Shown here piece after piece: positions 1-12,501 of a DNA stretch of 64,000 nucleotides; within the stretch, counting starts at the first letter, position 1; each line of letters begins with the position of its first letter. The notes beneath the pieces are model-generated. The model had not been told where the DNA came from. It saw only the letters and a program-made list of their open reading frames with translations, and ran no database searches. This stretch comes from Bugula neritina (taxonomy: Eukaryota; Bryozoa; Gymnolaemata; Cheilostomatida; Bugulidae). Position numbers and translations under genes: made by a program. The stretch lies in contig OZ037765.1 in assembly GCA_964035545.1 (NCBI GenBank), positions 18,532,698 to 18,596,697 of the forward strand, written 5' to 3'.

Positions 1-3000
1 AGGAAATTTGTCGTCATCAACAAATTTTTGCATCTGTGAACTGGTAAATGGACCACAAATCTCAGCTGATTCCTCATCAGTCTGTTTGTACTCCCATTGT
101 ATGTCATCAGTGCTAGAAGGAGCAGCTGCCACTTGCTCAACTTTTCTTTTCTTTGATACTGGCTCATCTGAAATAATGGTTTATCAACTGTATGTAGTAG
201 TGATTTTGAGTCACACAAGTCAACAATAATACCTACTATAGCTACCTACCAGCTATTGCTCTATTGTTCTAATGTCAATGACTTTGTTACTAGATGTTAT
301 TGTAGTTGTCATTTGTCAAGAAGTTGAAACATCTATGTAATCCCAAAAAGGTTTCTAATAAAATCACCAGCTTTACACTTAAATTTGCCTTTATCAAGTT
401 CTAATGCAACACTTATTATTCTATAACTTGAACTTGATCTCAGGTCAAATGTAAAGTGTTCAACAATCAACAGCTGCTACAGTATAGTTATGACACTTGA
501 ATGATGTAAAATATAAAACAATTGTGATTATAATTTGCTGCATGATTGCAAGCACTAGATTGTGAATTTCTAAATCGCAACATATTTCAACAGACATTAT
601 TTTCACATTCAACAAGATGAAAGTTACAACGCCACCAAATAAACTCTATGCTTGTAGAGTTCATATTTTGCGAAGGAATTTATTTATCGATCAATGGGGA
701 CAGTTCTAGACAAATGAGGCCGTATATCATATGAGCTTAAATTAATTCATTCAGTTGAAGCAAATGGAATGGATGCTAAATCAATAATTAAATCGTAGCC
801 AAATGAAATCTTTTGCATTAAGAATCAGCAATTTTGGCAACCATCATTTACAAATTGAACTAATTGGGTTTAGGTTTACAATGTCTTAAACTTAGAAAAA
901 CTCGAGGTGGAGTGAACACGAATGTGGGACAGCTAAAACTGAACTAATGTTGGCCATATTTATTCATTGGCCATGTTTATTCATATATATTATTGGGTAT
1001 AATGAAAAGATCCATTTTATTGAAGCCTTTTAGAGAGGAGCAAACTCCTTACTAGTAAACCATATGAATGTTTAGGTTTTCATTTGATCTAGCCTAAATG
1101 AAAATCCATTTGAACACTGTATATGCATTGAATAAAATTAAAATTGAAGTAACATCAATCAAACTGAATGCCAACACACCATTATTTTTAGATTCAGATT
1201 GTGCAACCTTTTCATCAAATTCTTCTCCAAACATGTCCAGTGCATCTTCTTCATTCTCTGGTAACTTCTCAAGCACCTTTTTTACTGGTTGCTCCTTTTC
1301 TTGAATTTTATACGCAATCTTCTCATAAGTATCGTCATATATTTCCATGTAGCCTTCATAGACAAGATAAAACAACCACTTACCAGAAAGGTAATAATTC
1401 TGTGTACTTCAACCTATTGCTGCTCTAGTGTTAATAAAGGCTAAAATCTTACAAGAAAAACAAATTATGAATATTCACACACATTTGTAATGTGTGCATA
1501 TACTTACATGTAATGCACTCAATATATTACAAAATGTACATACAAGAGTGAGGTTAAAATTTAGTTTCTGGCAAAATTTTTTTGTTTTTATATGTGAAAA
1601 TACATTTATTTCGCAACTTTTTCAAAGTCATTACTACCATGAGAATGTTGACTATGATGCCAGCAACATCCCAATTACAGTCTAACTGGTTGTCCAAAGC
1701 AGAAAACTCTATGAGATGACAACTCCTAATATCTTGCATTGCGGTTAAAGGATTGCTCTATCTTGTCTAATAAATGGCCATTTAGGTCAAACACACATAA
1801 TATTGTGTTTTTCTAAGCATGCATTGACAAAAAGCATTTGACCAAAGGTAGAAAAAGTTAGTTGAAGTTGAGGGTGTAGATTGGTAACAGCCAAAACGCC
1901 GATTTTGAAATGAGCTGGGAAATGTGACGTAACAGCGCCAGCATTCCTGCTGGTCACATGACTATACAAATGAATAACTATAGAAATATGACTGTGAGAT
2001 GTGATCTTTCAGCTCGTAATTTGTATATTTATAGAAGTGCAAATGTGAATTATCTCAATCTATAGTTTTTTGACATGTTAAATAACATGTATGTGATAAC
2101 ATTAGGCCATATTTTGCTTGTAAACATAGAAAAAAGCATTGCAAAAACATGCATTCTTTAGAATGAATGCCTGCGATCGATCTAAACTAGGTCAGATTGT
2201 GCAATGTTACGGGCACACCAAAGCTGACCTATATAGCGCACTGTAACTGCTTGAGCGTTATTGGTTGATGTTGCGCTCAGCAACCTTGAATACTAGCGTT
2301 ATAGTTAGCACGTGCAGCATAGTTACTGGCGTTCACACGTCACGTATTAGGCTATTCTTTTTCATGGCTGAAAATTTTACCTCCCTCAAAATTAGAATTT
2401 TGAAAAGCTGTTTTCTAGGCATATATCCCTTTGCAAAGTCAAAATTGTTTGCATACACATTAGATTATAGTTCATAATTATAATGTGATTGTAATAAACT
2501 AAGATAGAGCAATCCTTTAATGGTTACTAATAGTCAACTTTTAAGCAACCACAGCAGTAATTAATTCAAAACTATACAGAGACATTGTTTCCAAAAACAT
2601 GACAACTAACCAAATCAGTTTGCAGACCTGACAAAGCACACAGACTACTTGCAGTTTGAAAGACATTATTAGTAAGAGTATGGAAACTCCACAGTTGGTA
2701 AGCAATTAGTCACTAGCAGGAAAGTATGACAAGCAATGTATAATCTTTAGCTGAACAGTTTTTAAATATGGTGGTGTAAGTATCCACTAGCTATCTAATG
2801 GTGTAGTAAAACACCTAAAATTATCATTCTAATCCCCACTCCTTCTAAATAACTCAACACAATACCTGATTGTATGAATTTATCAGCCAATGAAGTCAAA
2901 GTCTGAAAGAATTCCTTGTTTTTTATCTCCTCTTCTGTTGGCTTGATTCCAAGTTTCTTAGCCTTTAGCCGTTGAGCTGATGACAGCTTCTTGTTTCCTC

Positions 3001-6000
3001 CCCCGAGACGTCTCAAGGACTTGGCGACGGTTTCGCCAGGCAGCATTAAGCTGACCATTTCTGTGGACAGTGTAACAACACAATGGTATCAAGACAAATA
3101 TGGTAATCAATACTGCTGAATTTAGATTTTGATATAGTCCTGGCAAAAGTCTTGCACCTTTTACATCTATGGAAATTTCAAGACATGCTGATTTTAATTA
3201 GGATAATGTTCAGTACACTGTAAAATATATCTTGCGTTGAAGGAGAAAAGAAATATTTGAATAAATAATCATTCAACTTTATGTAACTCATTCAAATCAC
3301 CACATTGGCTTTCTATATCGTGGTATAGTTTTCTGAAGCTAAGATTATCTCTATATATCAGCGAATCTCAAGTTTTCGAAGGGTATGAAAAGTGTGAGGT
3401 GACAGAAGAGTATTGAGTTGATTTTACTCAATGGCTCTTAAATGCACGTTAAAGCTCATCCTATAGGAATTCAAAACAAAAATAAACTATTTTTAACATG
3501 CATTATATCACTATTATCCATATATCGATACCATCTATATATCGCTATAATCTGCATATCGCGATCATCTATACATCACTATAATCTATATGTCTCGCTA
3601 TCGTCTATATAACATCGAGATTATCTGCATATTGATAACAACGACAGAGGATCAAATTGTTGAGCAACAAACAAAACTTGAATCAACTAATATCTACAGA
3701 GTAAGACATGTTATGACTCATACCATAGTAGTAAGCAGACAGTACCACTATCATAAGCAAAAAGCAGAAGTTAAGATATATCACCTTTCCATAAGGACAA
3801 CTCATCAACTTCTTCTGGTTCAGAGTCGGACGACTCCAACTCTTTTTCTTTTACAGCTTTAGCATTCTGTTTAACCTTCACCCAATCTATGTCATCCATC
3901 CAACTGTCTTTAATTTCAGTCTAAAACACCACAATTCCATTGGTCAGGTCTCTGAGAAAACATGAAATATTAAAATGTGGCAATTACTTCATATTGAATA
4001 ATGTTCAAAAGATTTTGTTGACCATGTGCTTCATTAAAATTTGGACGTTGCCTTTGAGTATAAAAAGTGATTTATGTATTAATAATAGGACATAAGTCGT
4101 ACCTCTTTATCAAATATATATGTACCAGTCTTGTCAAAATGACCTGTTTCCATTTCTTCTCTCATATTGAATGGAGTTATAGTTGTGCTGCCATCAAAAG
4201 CTATTGTATCGTCTTCTTGACCTTTGTGACACAAGAAAAGGCTGTGTTTGTTAGTAAATTCTAATGCTTTTTATATAACAGATTGAGCCTTGAAATGCCT
4301 CAACACACAAGAAAAAAACCTTTTAACTCGTGAAATAAAAACTAGATTATAAAGCAAGTGGTTTTTAATAATTTAGTAATAAAATATGACATAATCTCAT
4401 CCACAGTTATTTTGTTTCATTTTTGGGGCCATAAATAAATAAAAATGCACTTATGAGCCATAAAAAGTTTTAGATTCACAAATACCTAAAACTCTCCACT
4501 TACAAAAATATGCATATCATTAACATCATTGAGTAGTCTCTCATCAAAAACTTTTTATGATTGAAAATATTTTCGAAGATCCTAAATTCAACTTGCAACG
4601 CATACTTTTGATGATATTATATATAAACTCACTTTGTGTTTTCTAATGCAAGTGAGAAAAAAATATATTATAGTTCAACCTTTGTGTGCATGGTCAGCTT
4701 TACAGTGAAAAGTAACATACAATGGTTCAATAATTGATGCATCTATCTGTGTAAAGTGTACCTTCAATATCATCGTCATCCATTCGGTCATCTTGATCTT
4801 GTATATCTTCCTCATCACTGTCCAGCGTGTGTTTTTTTATAATATCATCTGCTAATGCTTTAGAATCTCCAATCTACATACAAGAGAGCCATGTTGAGCA
4901 CTAAGTAACTGGTAATCAGTGTCTATGTTGATGCTTGACCATTATACAGCAGTAAGACTAAGATGCTTGGATAAAACACTTTTGGTCACCTAATAAAAGC
5001 TATCTGAAGATTTACGAAAGGCGATATGAAACTAGTCTTCCAACTTTTTGCAAAGACATTGGCTACACTCAGGAATGTCTAGTCAGCTAGTCTACTTTGA
5101 TTATTTTGATTCAATAAGCTTGACGGGTTAGATTTTATATTAACAGAGAAAATTACATTCAATCAAAAGTTATATAGATTTATTAGACAATTGAAAATTA
5201 ATAACAAAGCAAATCAATTGATGAAATGTGAAAAACATCATGTATGCACAATAACAATAATTTTAATAATTTAATACAGTAGCTTTGGGCTAAAATATCT
5301 ATTAAAAGCAAAAGAATGATTCAAAGTATTATTAAACTCAATTTTATTTTCAAGTTACACTCACAAGACCAGAATTGAATAGCCCACATAACTTAAACAT
5401 TGTCCAGTAAAAATGCTAAATAAAACTTTTATTATTCGATTACTTCTGTTTTATATAAGTCATTAGCCATTGGTGGGACACAAACCATGGTGTGCCAGTC
5501 ATAAACATGCCTTTGTGGAAGAAACCAAGCTCTTCCGTATTCCCCAAAGCATGCATATGTAAGTGACTTATGGAGTTGAATGGTGGCCAATGGTAGCCAA
5601 ACCTTTTATTATTGCCGGACTGAAAGCCTTGCTGAACAAGCACATTTTCGCCCACTTCAAGCATATGATTAAGTAAACCAAAATTGTCATTCGTTAGGGT
5701 CTTCGGACTTTCTAGATGCTCTTTAGGAACAACCAGATAGTGATGCCTCGTAGCTGGTTTGATGTCTTTAAAAACAACTACAGTTTCATCTTCATAGAGT
5801 ATTTCAGTCTCCTTACCATTTACTAGCACTTTATTAACAATGTCACAGAAAACGCATTTCTTGCTATTTGCCATTTCAATTTTCTAAATGAATTACGTTG
5901 CTTTATTTCTTGTTATCAGAGTGGTTAAGAACAGTCCAAAGTATAAGGATGTTAGTGATGAAGAAGTGCAATCAGATTGATGTATGAAATGACCATTCAT

Positions 6001-7269
6001 CACTGGAACATAAACATACAGCAATACAATTGCATAATTGAGCTGTCTCAAAAACTTCAAAGTTGATTTAAATTCAACGAAATTAACTTGAATCAAGTTT
6101 GAGTTGAATTGCTTTAGCTCTGAAACATGGCAAAAAATAATATTGAAATTTCAGTCCCACGAATTTAATATGAGTACTCTTTGTTAATTTTCTATTTGGT
6201 TTATATTAATAAAGTACTATCTTATATGCATATGTAAAAATGCATTTATTTACAATATGACTGTAAGTATGAATATAACCATTCATTTTATAGCCATAGG
6301 CTATAAAATTAATTATCCATCACTTATGATATGTCTTAACAAACTGCATCATTACTGTACAAAATTAAGCTAAATGATTGAGTGATTGTCAACAGGAATA
6401 AATCTAAATTTAAACTTTGTGATTGTAAATTGACTATATATTGATTAAAAGCAATTCTTTATAGTTCAATAGAAATATCAAAATTATTATTCTTTATTGA
6501 ATCAATGCTGCCAAAACAATATTACTGGTAAATGTAAATCTAAAATAATCACAAATTTGAGCATGTATTTAATTTTCCATTCTATTAGTATTAATATTAT
6601 TAATGATTACAAACTTAGAACAAGAATGAAGTTAAAAAATTAGAAAACTATAATAAAAACAGTACTATAATAATAGCTATTGTAAAATTTATACACACCA
6701 CACTTCAAACTCAAAATATTTTAATCAAATATATATTATTATTACATTATAACTATTATATTAAATAAATAATTATAGTAATTATTATTTATATTGTAAT
6801 TATATTGATAATGATATACTTTAGGTTTCAATTTTTATCAAATGCACCTTGTAGATCGAATACTTAAAATCTTATTCAAATTGATCTACGCTGACTTATA
6901 TAATTAACCTTAAGATATTTAACTTCAACCTAGACTTAAAGTTGGTTTCAGATTTGACATTTTCATCAGATCATGATTTACTTTTAGAATTGATTAGCAA
7001 CAGCTTTGAGTTTCAATCGGCTCTGATGAAAGTTTTAATAAAGCAATAAAAGCCTTACAACTTTGTTTGTATCTTACACTCAAAAACTACCAGTAAAGTT
7101 ATAGTATAACTATAACATTAACAGTTAACTATTAGTATTAGTATAAGTATAAGATTAAGAGTAAGACTAAGTTTAAGTGCAAAACTGAGATTTGGATTTA
7201 GTTACTTACAATTTGACTTTCAGTTTCACTTGGATTTTTCTGAAAAGACACCTGTTTTTGCTTAGACAT
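1..7269 (-). CDS. CD2BP2: CD2BP2 / Lin1 homologue (GYF-domain U5 snRNP-associated protein), 3' end beyond window
   Basis: Coding exons, in transcript order, are 7210-7269, 4762-4873, 4103-4221, 3785-3920, 2866-3060, 1180-1353 and 1-167 (partial). All junctions are GT-AG and keep one frame, giving 321 residues before the window edge; human CD2BP2 is about 340. Visible landmarks are the acidic KHTLDSDEED stretch, ITPFNMREEMETGHFD, DSWMDDIDWVK, LMLPGETVAKSLRRLGG and EIYDDTYEKIAY, all typical of CD2BP2/Lin1. A basic KKRKVE patch follows at about residues 271-276. Exon 7 opens the GYF domain, with W290 and the GPF core at 304-306, the surface that binds proline-rich ligands. The family protein is a component of U5 snRNP and of the tri-snRNP, and acts in the nucleus. 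Intron 1 holds an intronless HINT3-like gene on the same strand; intron 5 holds a MITE. The remaining GYF residues and the stop codon lie outside the window. Identification is secure; an extra 5' UTR exon is possible. Confidence 0.93.
1745..2520 (+). mobile_element. MITE family A, copy 1 (TTAA-flanked, in CD2BP2 intron 5)
   Basis: The element is bounded by TTAA at both ends and by terminal inverted repeats AGGATTGCTCTATCTT and its complement. It is 776 bp including the TTAA sites and matches, in opposite orientation and equal length, the copy at 8978-9753. TTAA target duplication is the hallmark of piggyBac-type transposition. No transposase is encoded. Short frames of 60-70 codons shared by both copies are explained by recent common origin, not by coding. 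Confidence 0.85.
5428..5433 (-). promoter_or_regulatory. possible polyadenylation signal of the HINT3-like gene
   Basis: The minus strand reads AATAAA seven bases after the HINT3-like stop codon. This is unusually close, so it may be chance in AT-rich DNA, but it would let the nested gene end its own transcript within the host intron. Confidence 0.35.
5440..5874 (-). CDS. HINT3: HINT3-like histidine triad hydrolase, intronless, inside CD2BP2 intron 1
   Basis: A single open frame of 144 residues. The N-terminus KKCVFCDIV and the block YEDETVVVFKDIKPATRHHYLVVPKEH (read in pieces) are the HIT-fold signature. The catalytic histidine triad is intact as H104-L-H106-M-H108, preceded by the GYHWPPFNS stretch seen in HINT3-type proteins. 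Family members hydrolyse adenosine phosphoramidates such as AMP-NH2 in the cytosol or nucleus. The start is the first methionine of the frame, followed directly by the conserved domain. Human HINT3 is longer at its N-terminus, so this is a compact form. The gene sits wholly within CD2BP2 intron 1, same strand, with no introns of its own, which suggests an old retrocopy; no poly(A) remnant or direct repeats were seen. An AATAAA lies just after the stop. The frame is undamaged, so it is probably functional. Confidence 0.88.
   Translation of the reverse strand: MANSKKCVFCDIVNKVLVNGKETEILYEDETVVVFKDIKPATRHHYLVVPKEHLESPKTLTNDNFGLLNHMLEVGENVLVQQGFQSGNNKRFGYHWPPFNSISHLHMHALGNTEELGFFHKGMFMTGTPWFVSHQWLMTYIKQK
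6560..7190. repeat. AT-rich low-complexity stretch in CD2BP2 intron 1
   Basis: Runs of ATTATT, TATTAATATTATTAATG and later TATAACTATAAC and AGTATAAGTATAAG style near-repeats, with no open frame, splice-bounded exon or RNA-like fold that I can support. The same texture recurs at 11130-12100, 27400-28990 and 60290-61400. Confidence 0.5.
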
Positions 7270-7395
7270 ACTCCACTTTTTAAAATTAAATTAGCGAAAC
7301 CGAGAAAAAAGTACTTGATTAAAATTTTTTATAAAATTTAAAACAGTCTTTCAAAGCTGACAGTGACTGAAACGGAGTATAAGCGGTTCAAAAAA

Positions 7396-7564
7396 AGTTC
7401 TATAAGCAACTCCGAGTTGAGGGTGACTGAGTGCAGTAGTTTGAAATTCCCGAGTTTGATGTACGGGGTATAAATTAGAGCTTTGAACCCCCAACTCCAC
7501 ACTCGAGAGTCGCAAATTACTGCACTCAGTTACTCCCAACTCGAAGCTGCTTATAAACTATTCT
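7396..7564. repeat. fold-back element E, copy 1
   Basis: The left arm, from about 7396 to 7443, and the right arm, from about 7512 to 7564, are imperfect reverse complements of each other, sharing CTGAGTGCAGTA and its complement TACTGCACTCAG. The structure lies just upstream of CD2BP2 exon 1. A second, more diverged copy with the same arm sequence is at 61458-61600, so it is a dispersed family. No coding capacity. Confidence 0.6.
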
Positions 7565-8139
7565 AGTTTCAAAGATTACACCATAGATGGTTTAAATGTA
7601 ATCGGTGTGACTTGGTGCGGTTATATTTGAAACCAGACACGTATATACTATATAAAATAATATACATCGTCGAAGAACTCTATTATCCCATTCTATGCTA
7701 TCATGTATTCTTCGACAAACATTGCCAGGGAGCAACAAGTGATAAGACCATTTTCCACAGTCTAGAAGCCTTCCAAAGGAATTTTGCAATACATTTCATT
7801 ATTAGCATGCATACAAATAGAAATTATATTTTCTTTATATAAGTTTCACTATTTGCCTATATATAGGAACAACAAAATAAACCTTGAGAAAGCAGAAAGC
7901 TTGAGTACACTATAAAATTCCAATTGCAGCTAAAGAAAAATGCAGATGTAAGCGTGGGAAACTTAGCCATGCAGTCAAAGAGATGTTTGTCTACCAATGT
8001 TGATGTTATAATGTAAATGACTAATTAACTAAAATTTATAGTCCAATGTATATAACTTTCTGCAACACTGATTAATGTACTGTAAAATCCATGCTTTTTC
8101 AAAACAGATTCGCAACTTCTGCTACATGCATTCCTCTAT

Positions 8140-8320
8140 AAAAAGTCATACAAGTTTGGAGTCACTACCCCTGCGAGAAGCCCTGGTGGAAAGGTGTTGC
8201 TATATTTGACTAAAGATTTATTCATATGTGACACAGGGGCAATTTTATGATTGGGGATGGAGCCCACGACCTTAAGTTTACTAAACCAAGCGCTCTAACC
8301 TCTACACCACGGCTGCTCCT
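8140..8320 (-). mobile_element. tRNA-derived SINE, copy 1
   Basis: On the minus strand the head reads GAGCAGCCGTGGTGTAGAGG, a tRNA-like A-box region, then GCGCTTGGTTTAGTAAAC in the anticodon arm position and a degenerate B box. The tail ends in the CTTCTCGCAGGGGTAGTGAC motif shared with copies at 31723-31912, 52608-52818 and 53833-54025. The shared non-tRNA tail shows this is a SINE and not a tRNA gene. Confidence 0.75.
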
Positions 8321-8977
8321 CATACTTTTATAAAATACCTAGAATTTATTAATTCGGAGTTCTTTTTTTAACTATATATTTACTTGACCTATGTTGATAT
8401 TTTAATATTACAAATTATACACTTATATGCATAAGCTATACCCATTTCGCTGCACAACTGATTCCAGATTTGTATAACTTATTGACATGCTGAGCGACAA
8501 GTGCGAATGTTTTCTCAACGCATACAGTGGACACCTTTGCTACTTGTGGTTTCAATTTTCGCATGCGAAAATACGCACCGTGTGGCCCTAGGCTAAGCGG
8601 TTTTAGCATTTTGGCCAGGTGTTTAGCAAGTTGGTATGATGGCAAAAATACACAAATTGAAACAAGGAGATGGCATAGACTATAGAGAAACTACAAATGA
8701 GACCAATAATTTCTAACATAGGCACTGCAACATAGGCACTGCATACAGTTCGCTAAAAGCTAAAATGTGAATTAAAATAAAAGAAATGTGCTCGCTAAAT
8801 AATAATTAGCCAATTAGATCAAACACGCACAAGCTTGCCGCTGAGCTCGCTCAGCATGCTAGATGCATGAAAATCCTGCTCATGACGTCCAATTTTTGGG
8901 ATAAACGTGATTTCCTGCACATCAGCTTGTGTAAAACGTGTTGTGTGGCCCTACACTAAAACTTCAACTTTTGCAGA

Positions 8978-9753
8978 TTAAAGGATTGCTCTATCTTAGT
9001 TTATTACAATCACATTATAATTATGAACTATAATCTATTGTGTATGCAAACAATTGTGACTTTGCAAAGGGATATATGCCTAGAAAACAGCTTTTCAAAA
9101 TTCCAATTTTGAGGGAGGTAAAATTTTCAGCCATGAAAAAGAATAGCCTAATACGTGACGTGTGAACGCCAGTAACTATGCTGCACGTGCTAACTATAAC
9201 GCTAGTATTCAAGGTTGCTGAACGCAACATCAACCAATAACGCTCAAGCAGTTACAGTGCGCTATATAGGTCAGCTTTGGTGACCCCATAATATTGTACA
9301 ATTTGACCTAGTTTAGATCGATCGCAGGCATTCATCCTAAAGAATGCATGTTTTTGCAATGCTTTTTTCTATGCTTACAAGCAAAATATGGCCTAATGTT
9401 ATCACATACATGTTATTTAACATGTCAAAAAACTATAGATTGAGATAATTCACATTTGCACTTCTATAAATATACAAATTACGAGCTGAAAGATCACATC
9501 TCACAGTCATATTTCTATAGTTATTCATTTGTATAGTCACGTGACCAGCAGGAATGCTGGCGCTGTTACGTCACAGTTCCCAGCTCATTTCAAAATCGGC
9601 GTTTTGGCTGTTACCAATCTACACCCTCAACTTCAACTAACTTTTTCTACCTTTGGTCAAATGCTTTTTGTCAATGCATGCTTAGAAAAACACAATATTA
9701 TGTGTGTTCGACCTAAATGGCCATTTATTAGACAAGATAGAGCAATCCTTTAA
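8978..9753 (-). mobile_element. MITE family A, copy 2 (inverted relative to copy 1)
   Basis: TTAA at 8978-8981 and 9750-9753 flank the same AGGATTGCTCTATCTT inverted termini as copy 1. Both copies are 776 bp with only scattered substitutions by eye, so they are recent relatives. The right-hand TTAA is also the left-hand TTAA of MITE family B. Confidence 0.85.
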
Positions 9754-10555
9754 GGCCAGTTGTTACATAACTCTTAGCTTTATTTGTTCTCCATTATACT
9801 AGTATGAATGACTCTTGTTCTCCAATATGCCAGCTGGTAATGAGCCACCATATTTTGGTACAGAACTCTGATTGGCTGGGTTTTTGAATGGTCTTCTAAT
9901 ACATACATCTGTGTACACTCCATCTACATTTACATGGTGCAAGCTACAGGGTAGTATTAGGCCTATACCAACTTTCTGTTTACCAATCTTTTGTTCACAA
10001 TAGTAAATAGGCTATTTAGCAAGGATTTTATGGCAGGTTAAATCAACCATCACTGCTGCTAATATTGCTTATGCACCTGTCCCATTATGGTTCTTTCTCC
10101 TAAACTTTGAAATTGTTTCAATAAACATTAGTAGTTAAACCATCTGTATTTATTATTTATCTGTAGGGGTTAGCAGTTTACATATTTAGAAAAGAAGTTT
10201 TATATAGAGTATTCATCTATCACCTAAAGCAGTTCACTTGCTGTCTTGACTTATTTAGTTAAGGTTATAATTTAACGTGCGACAATCCTATACTCAGTAA
10301 AGAATAAACTTTTTTGGTTGCAATTTTTTTTTAGGAGGAGTAAATTAGTTTCATTTATACTTTTCTTAGTCATTTTAAAGCCTATCAAAAGTGACCACCT
10401 CATTACTAATTATTGCCTGATAATACTTCAGTGTTTAAAGTTAGAATCAAAATCTGGTGGCTCATTACCAGCTGGCATATTGGAGGACAAGAGTCATTCA
10501 TACTAGTATAATAGAGGACAAATAAAGTTAAGAGTTATGTAACAACTGGCCTTAA
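9750..10555. mobile_element. MITE family B with long terminal inverted repeats
   Basis: TTAA sites at 9750-9753 and 10552-10555 bound an element whose first and last roughly 97 bases are near-perfect reverse complements, beginning GGCCAGTTGTTACATAACTC. The interior encodes nothing recognisable; a 62-codon frame spans the interior and the right repeat and is not credible as a gene. The TTAA target suggests the same class of transposase as family A, but the termini are unrelated. Confidence 0.8.
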
Positions 10556-10791
10556 GCTGCAAAAGTGTACCAGGTCATTTTTGTAGACATACAAATTTTA
10601 ATTGCATTTTATACACACTTAATTTAGATGTTTTGAAAAATACATCAGAGTGTCATAAATTTAAGATATGAAATAAAGTAATGCACTTGAAAAAAGTTGC
10701 ACAACTGCTTTCTAGAAGCATGAATTTTGCAACTTGCAGAATTTTATTTAAGTTATAATGGTGGGGTATTGACCTGGTACACTTTGCTGAT
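10556..10791. repeat. short inverted-repeat element C next to MITE B
   Basis: GCAAAAGTGTACCAGGTCA near 10560 faces TGACCTGGTACACTTTGC near 10771, giving an inverted repeat of about 18 bases around 200 bases of AT-rich DNA. Sequence just beyond the right arm (TGATTGGCTGAGTTTT) resembles the interior of MITE B near 9870, which suggests a related non-autonomous element. The boundaries are approximate. Confidence 0.45.
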
Positions 10792-11129
10792 TGGCTGAGT
10801 TTTACATGGTCTATTGTGGTTGACAGAAAACGTTTTAAATGTCTTATTTCGAATATGCAAGCAGAGCCTACTTATTTGAACTTTGGTGTTTTAGGTTTGG
10901 AATAACGTGAGTAGAAAATGCTGATGCTTGTCCCCTCAAGCCAATGTTTTAAATTTGCCCGCACTCTGGAAAGGTTGGACACCCCTGTCCTATCAATAAC
11001 TCACGTTGAAACACGTGCTTTTAAAACCGTTATCATAAATTTCCTTTTGATTTGATTGCCCGTAATAACAACGCACCAATTAAAACCCTGAATTGGTTTC
11101 CGTTTACCAAATTTGAATAGTTCATGCCG
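10792..11129. other. no gene seen
   Basis: This stretch has no supported exon, RNA gene or repeat boundary that I could identify. Confidence 0.4.
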
Positions 11130-12100
11130 TGGTGATGCCTACTAGTACTACTAATAGTACTATGCAGTAAAGTATATTATTATTACTTTTAAAGTTTTGG
11201 TTAGGTAAAAATTTAGTTTTAATCAAAACCATTAAACACCGATGATTATTATAAAATGGTGCAAATATATGTTTTAATTAATTATATTATAGTTTTCGTT
11301 TAAGTTAATGAATCACTTGATCATAATGATAATGATAATGTTTATGTTATTACTATAACTATAAGTATAACTGTAACTGTTGCTATTAGATTTATAATAT
11401 TATTAATCATAAGGATAATCAACTCATAATCATAATGATATCTATAAAAAGTATATATATAAATATTAATGATTATGATAATTATAAAGATTTTGATTAT
11501 CACTTACTCTTACTCTTAGTCTTAGTCTCAAAGTTAATCATAATGATTATCATTATGATTGTAATTATTGTATTTAATTTTATAATCATAATGTTTTAAT
11601 AATAATGTAAATAATAATATATTTATAATTTATTATAATAAGTATTACATTTAGTTTTTACAGTTTACTAGAGTAAGAGTATGAAATTCAATATGAATAT
11701 TATTGACTATTGAGATTCAGATTGACATTATGATTATTGTTATAATTCATTATATTTATGATGATCAAATTCAACAATTATAAGTATAAGCGAATAATAA
11801 TAGGTATATTCAATATTAAATTTAATATGACCATCAGTGTCACTACCTATTCCAGATTTTGTTTTTGGCATTAGCCCTAGAAGTAGGTAGTTACTAGCTA
11901 TCAGTAGCTAAACATCAACATGAAGTTATGGTAATACTTATAGTAATAGTGACTAGTTTTATCAAATATCACTTGATTATAAGATTAAGTATAACTATAA
12001 GTATAAGTTTATTCATATGTCTATGGCATATCAACATAGGACTTGATTATGATAGTTGTAGTATTAAATAATAGTATAGCTCTAAAATTAAACATATAAC
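11130..12100. repeat. AT-rich, self-complementary low-complexity block
   Basis: The block is made of short degenerate units such as ACTAGTACTACTAATAGTAC, AATCATAATGATTATCATTA and ACTATAACTATAAGTATAAC, many of them locally palindromic. It contains no open frame of note. The region from 12101 to 12501 continues as AT-rich unique-looking DNA with nothing I can assign. Confidence 0.5.
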
Positions 12101-12501
12101 TATTACTCTCAGCGCCGAGTTAAGTATCAATACCTAAAGACTTAGACTTATTATGAACTTCAACATTATTAAAAACATAAATATAGCAACTAATGAATTG
12201 AAAATATAAAATTAAATGTTTATACATAATAATATGGCATGAACTTGGTTCAACATTTACTCATAAATGCTATATAGAGATTCCCTTTAATTACATATAG
12301 TTGAAATTATGAAGACATTTTGATGATCTAAATTCAACTGTCTAATAAATTTTATTTTGGGATTTAACATAAAGATTTCATGCACATTCCATTATATTTA
12401 TACTAGTAAGAAATAAGTGTTTATATTGTAAAGTAGCAGTTCTCAATTTAACTCCCTGTATAAAAACTCTAAGAAGTTTTGTCAATAAATGACCAAATTT
12501 A

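Noticed and set aside
1787-2477. Frames of 60-70 codons shared with 9021-9753
   Set aside because: They lie inside the two copies of MITE A; similarity reflects recent element duplication, with no domain or splice support.
8436-8645. Retroelement polymerase fragment (69 codons, minus strand)
   Set aside because: Text such as MPSYQLAKHLAKML hinted at a Penelope-type element, but no catalytic motif follows and the rest does not fit.
8570-8960. A further MITE marked by GTGTGGCCCTA
   Set aside because: The two occurrences are in the same orientation and no paired termini were found.
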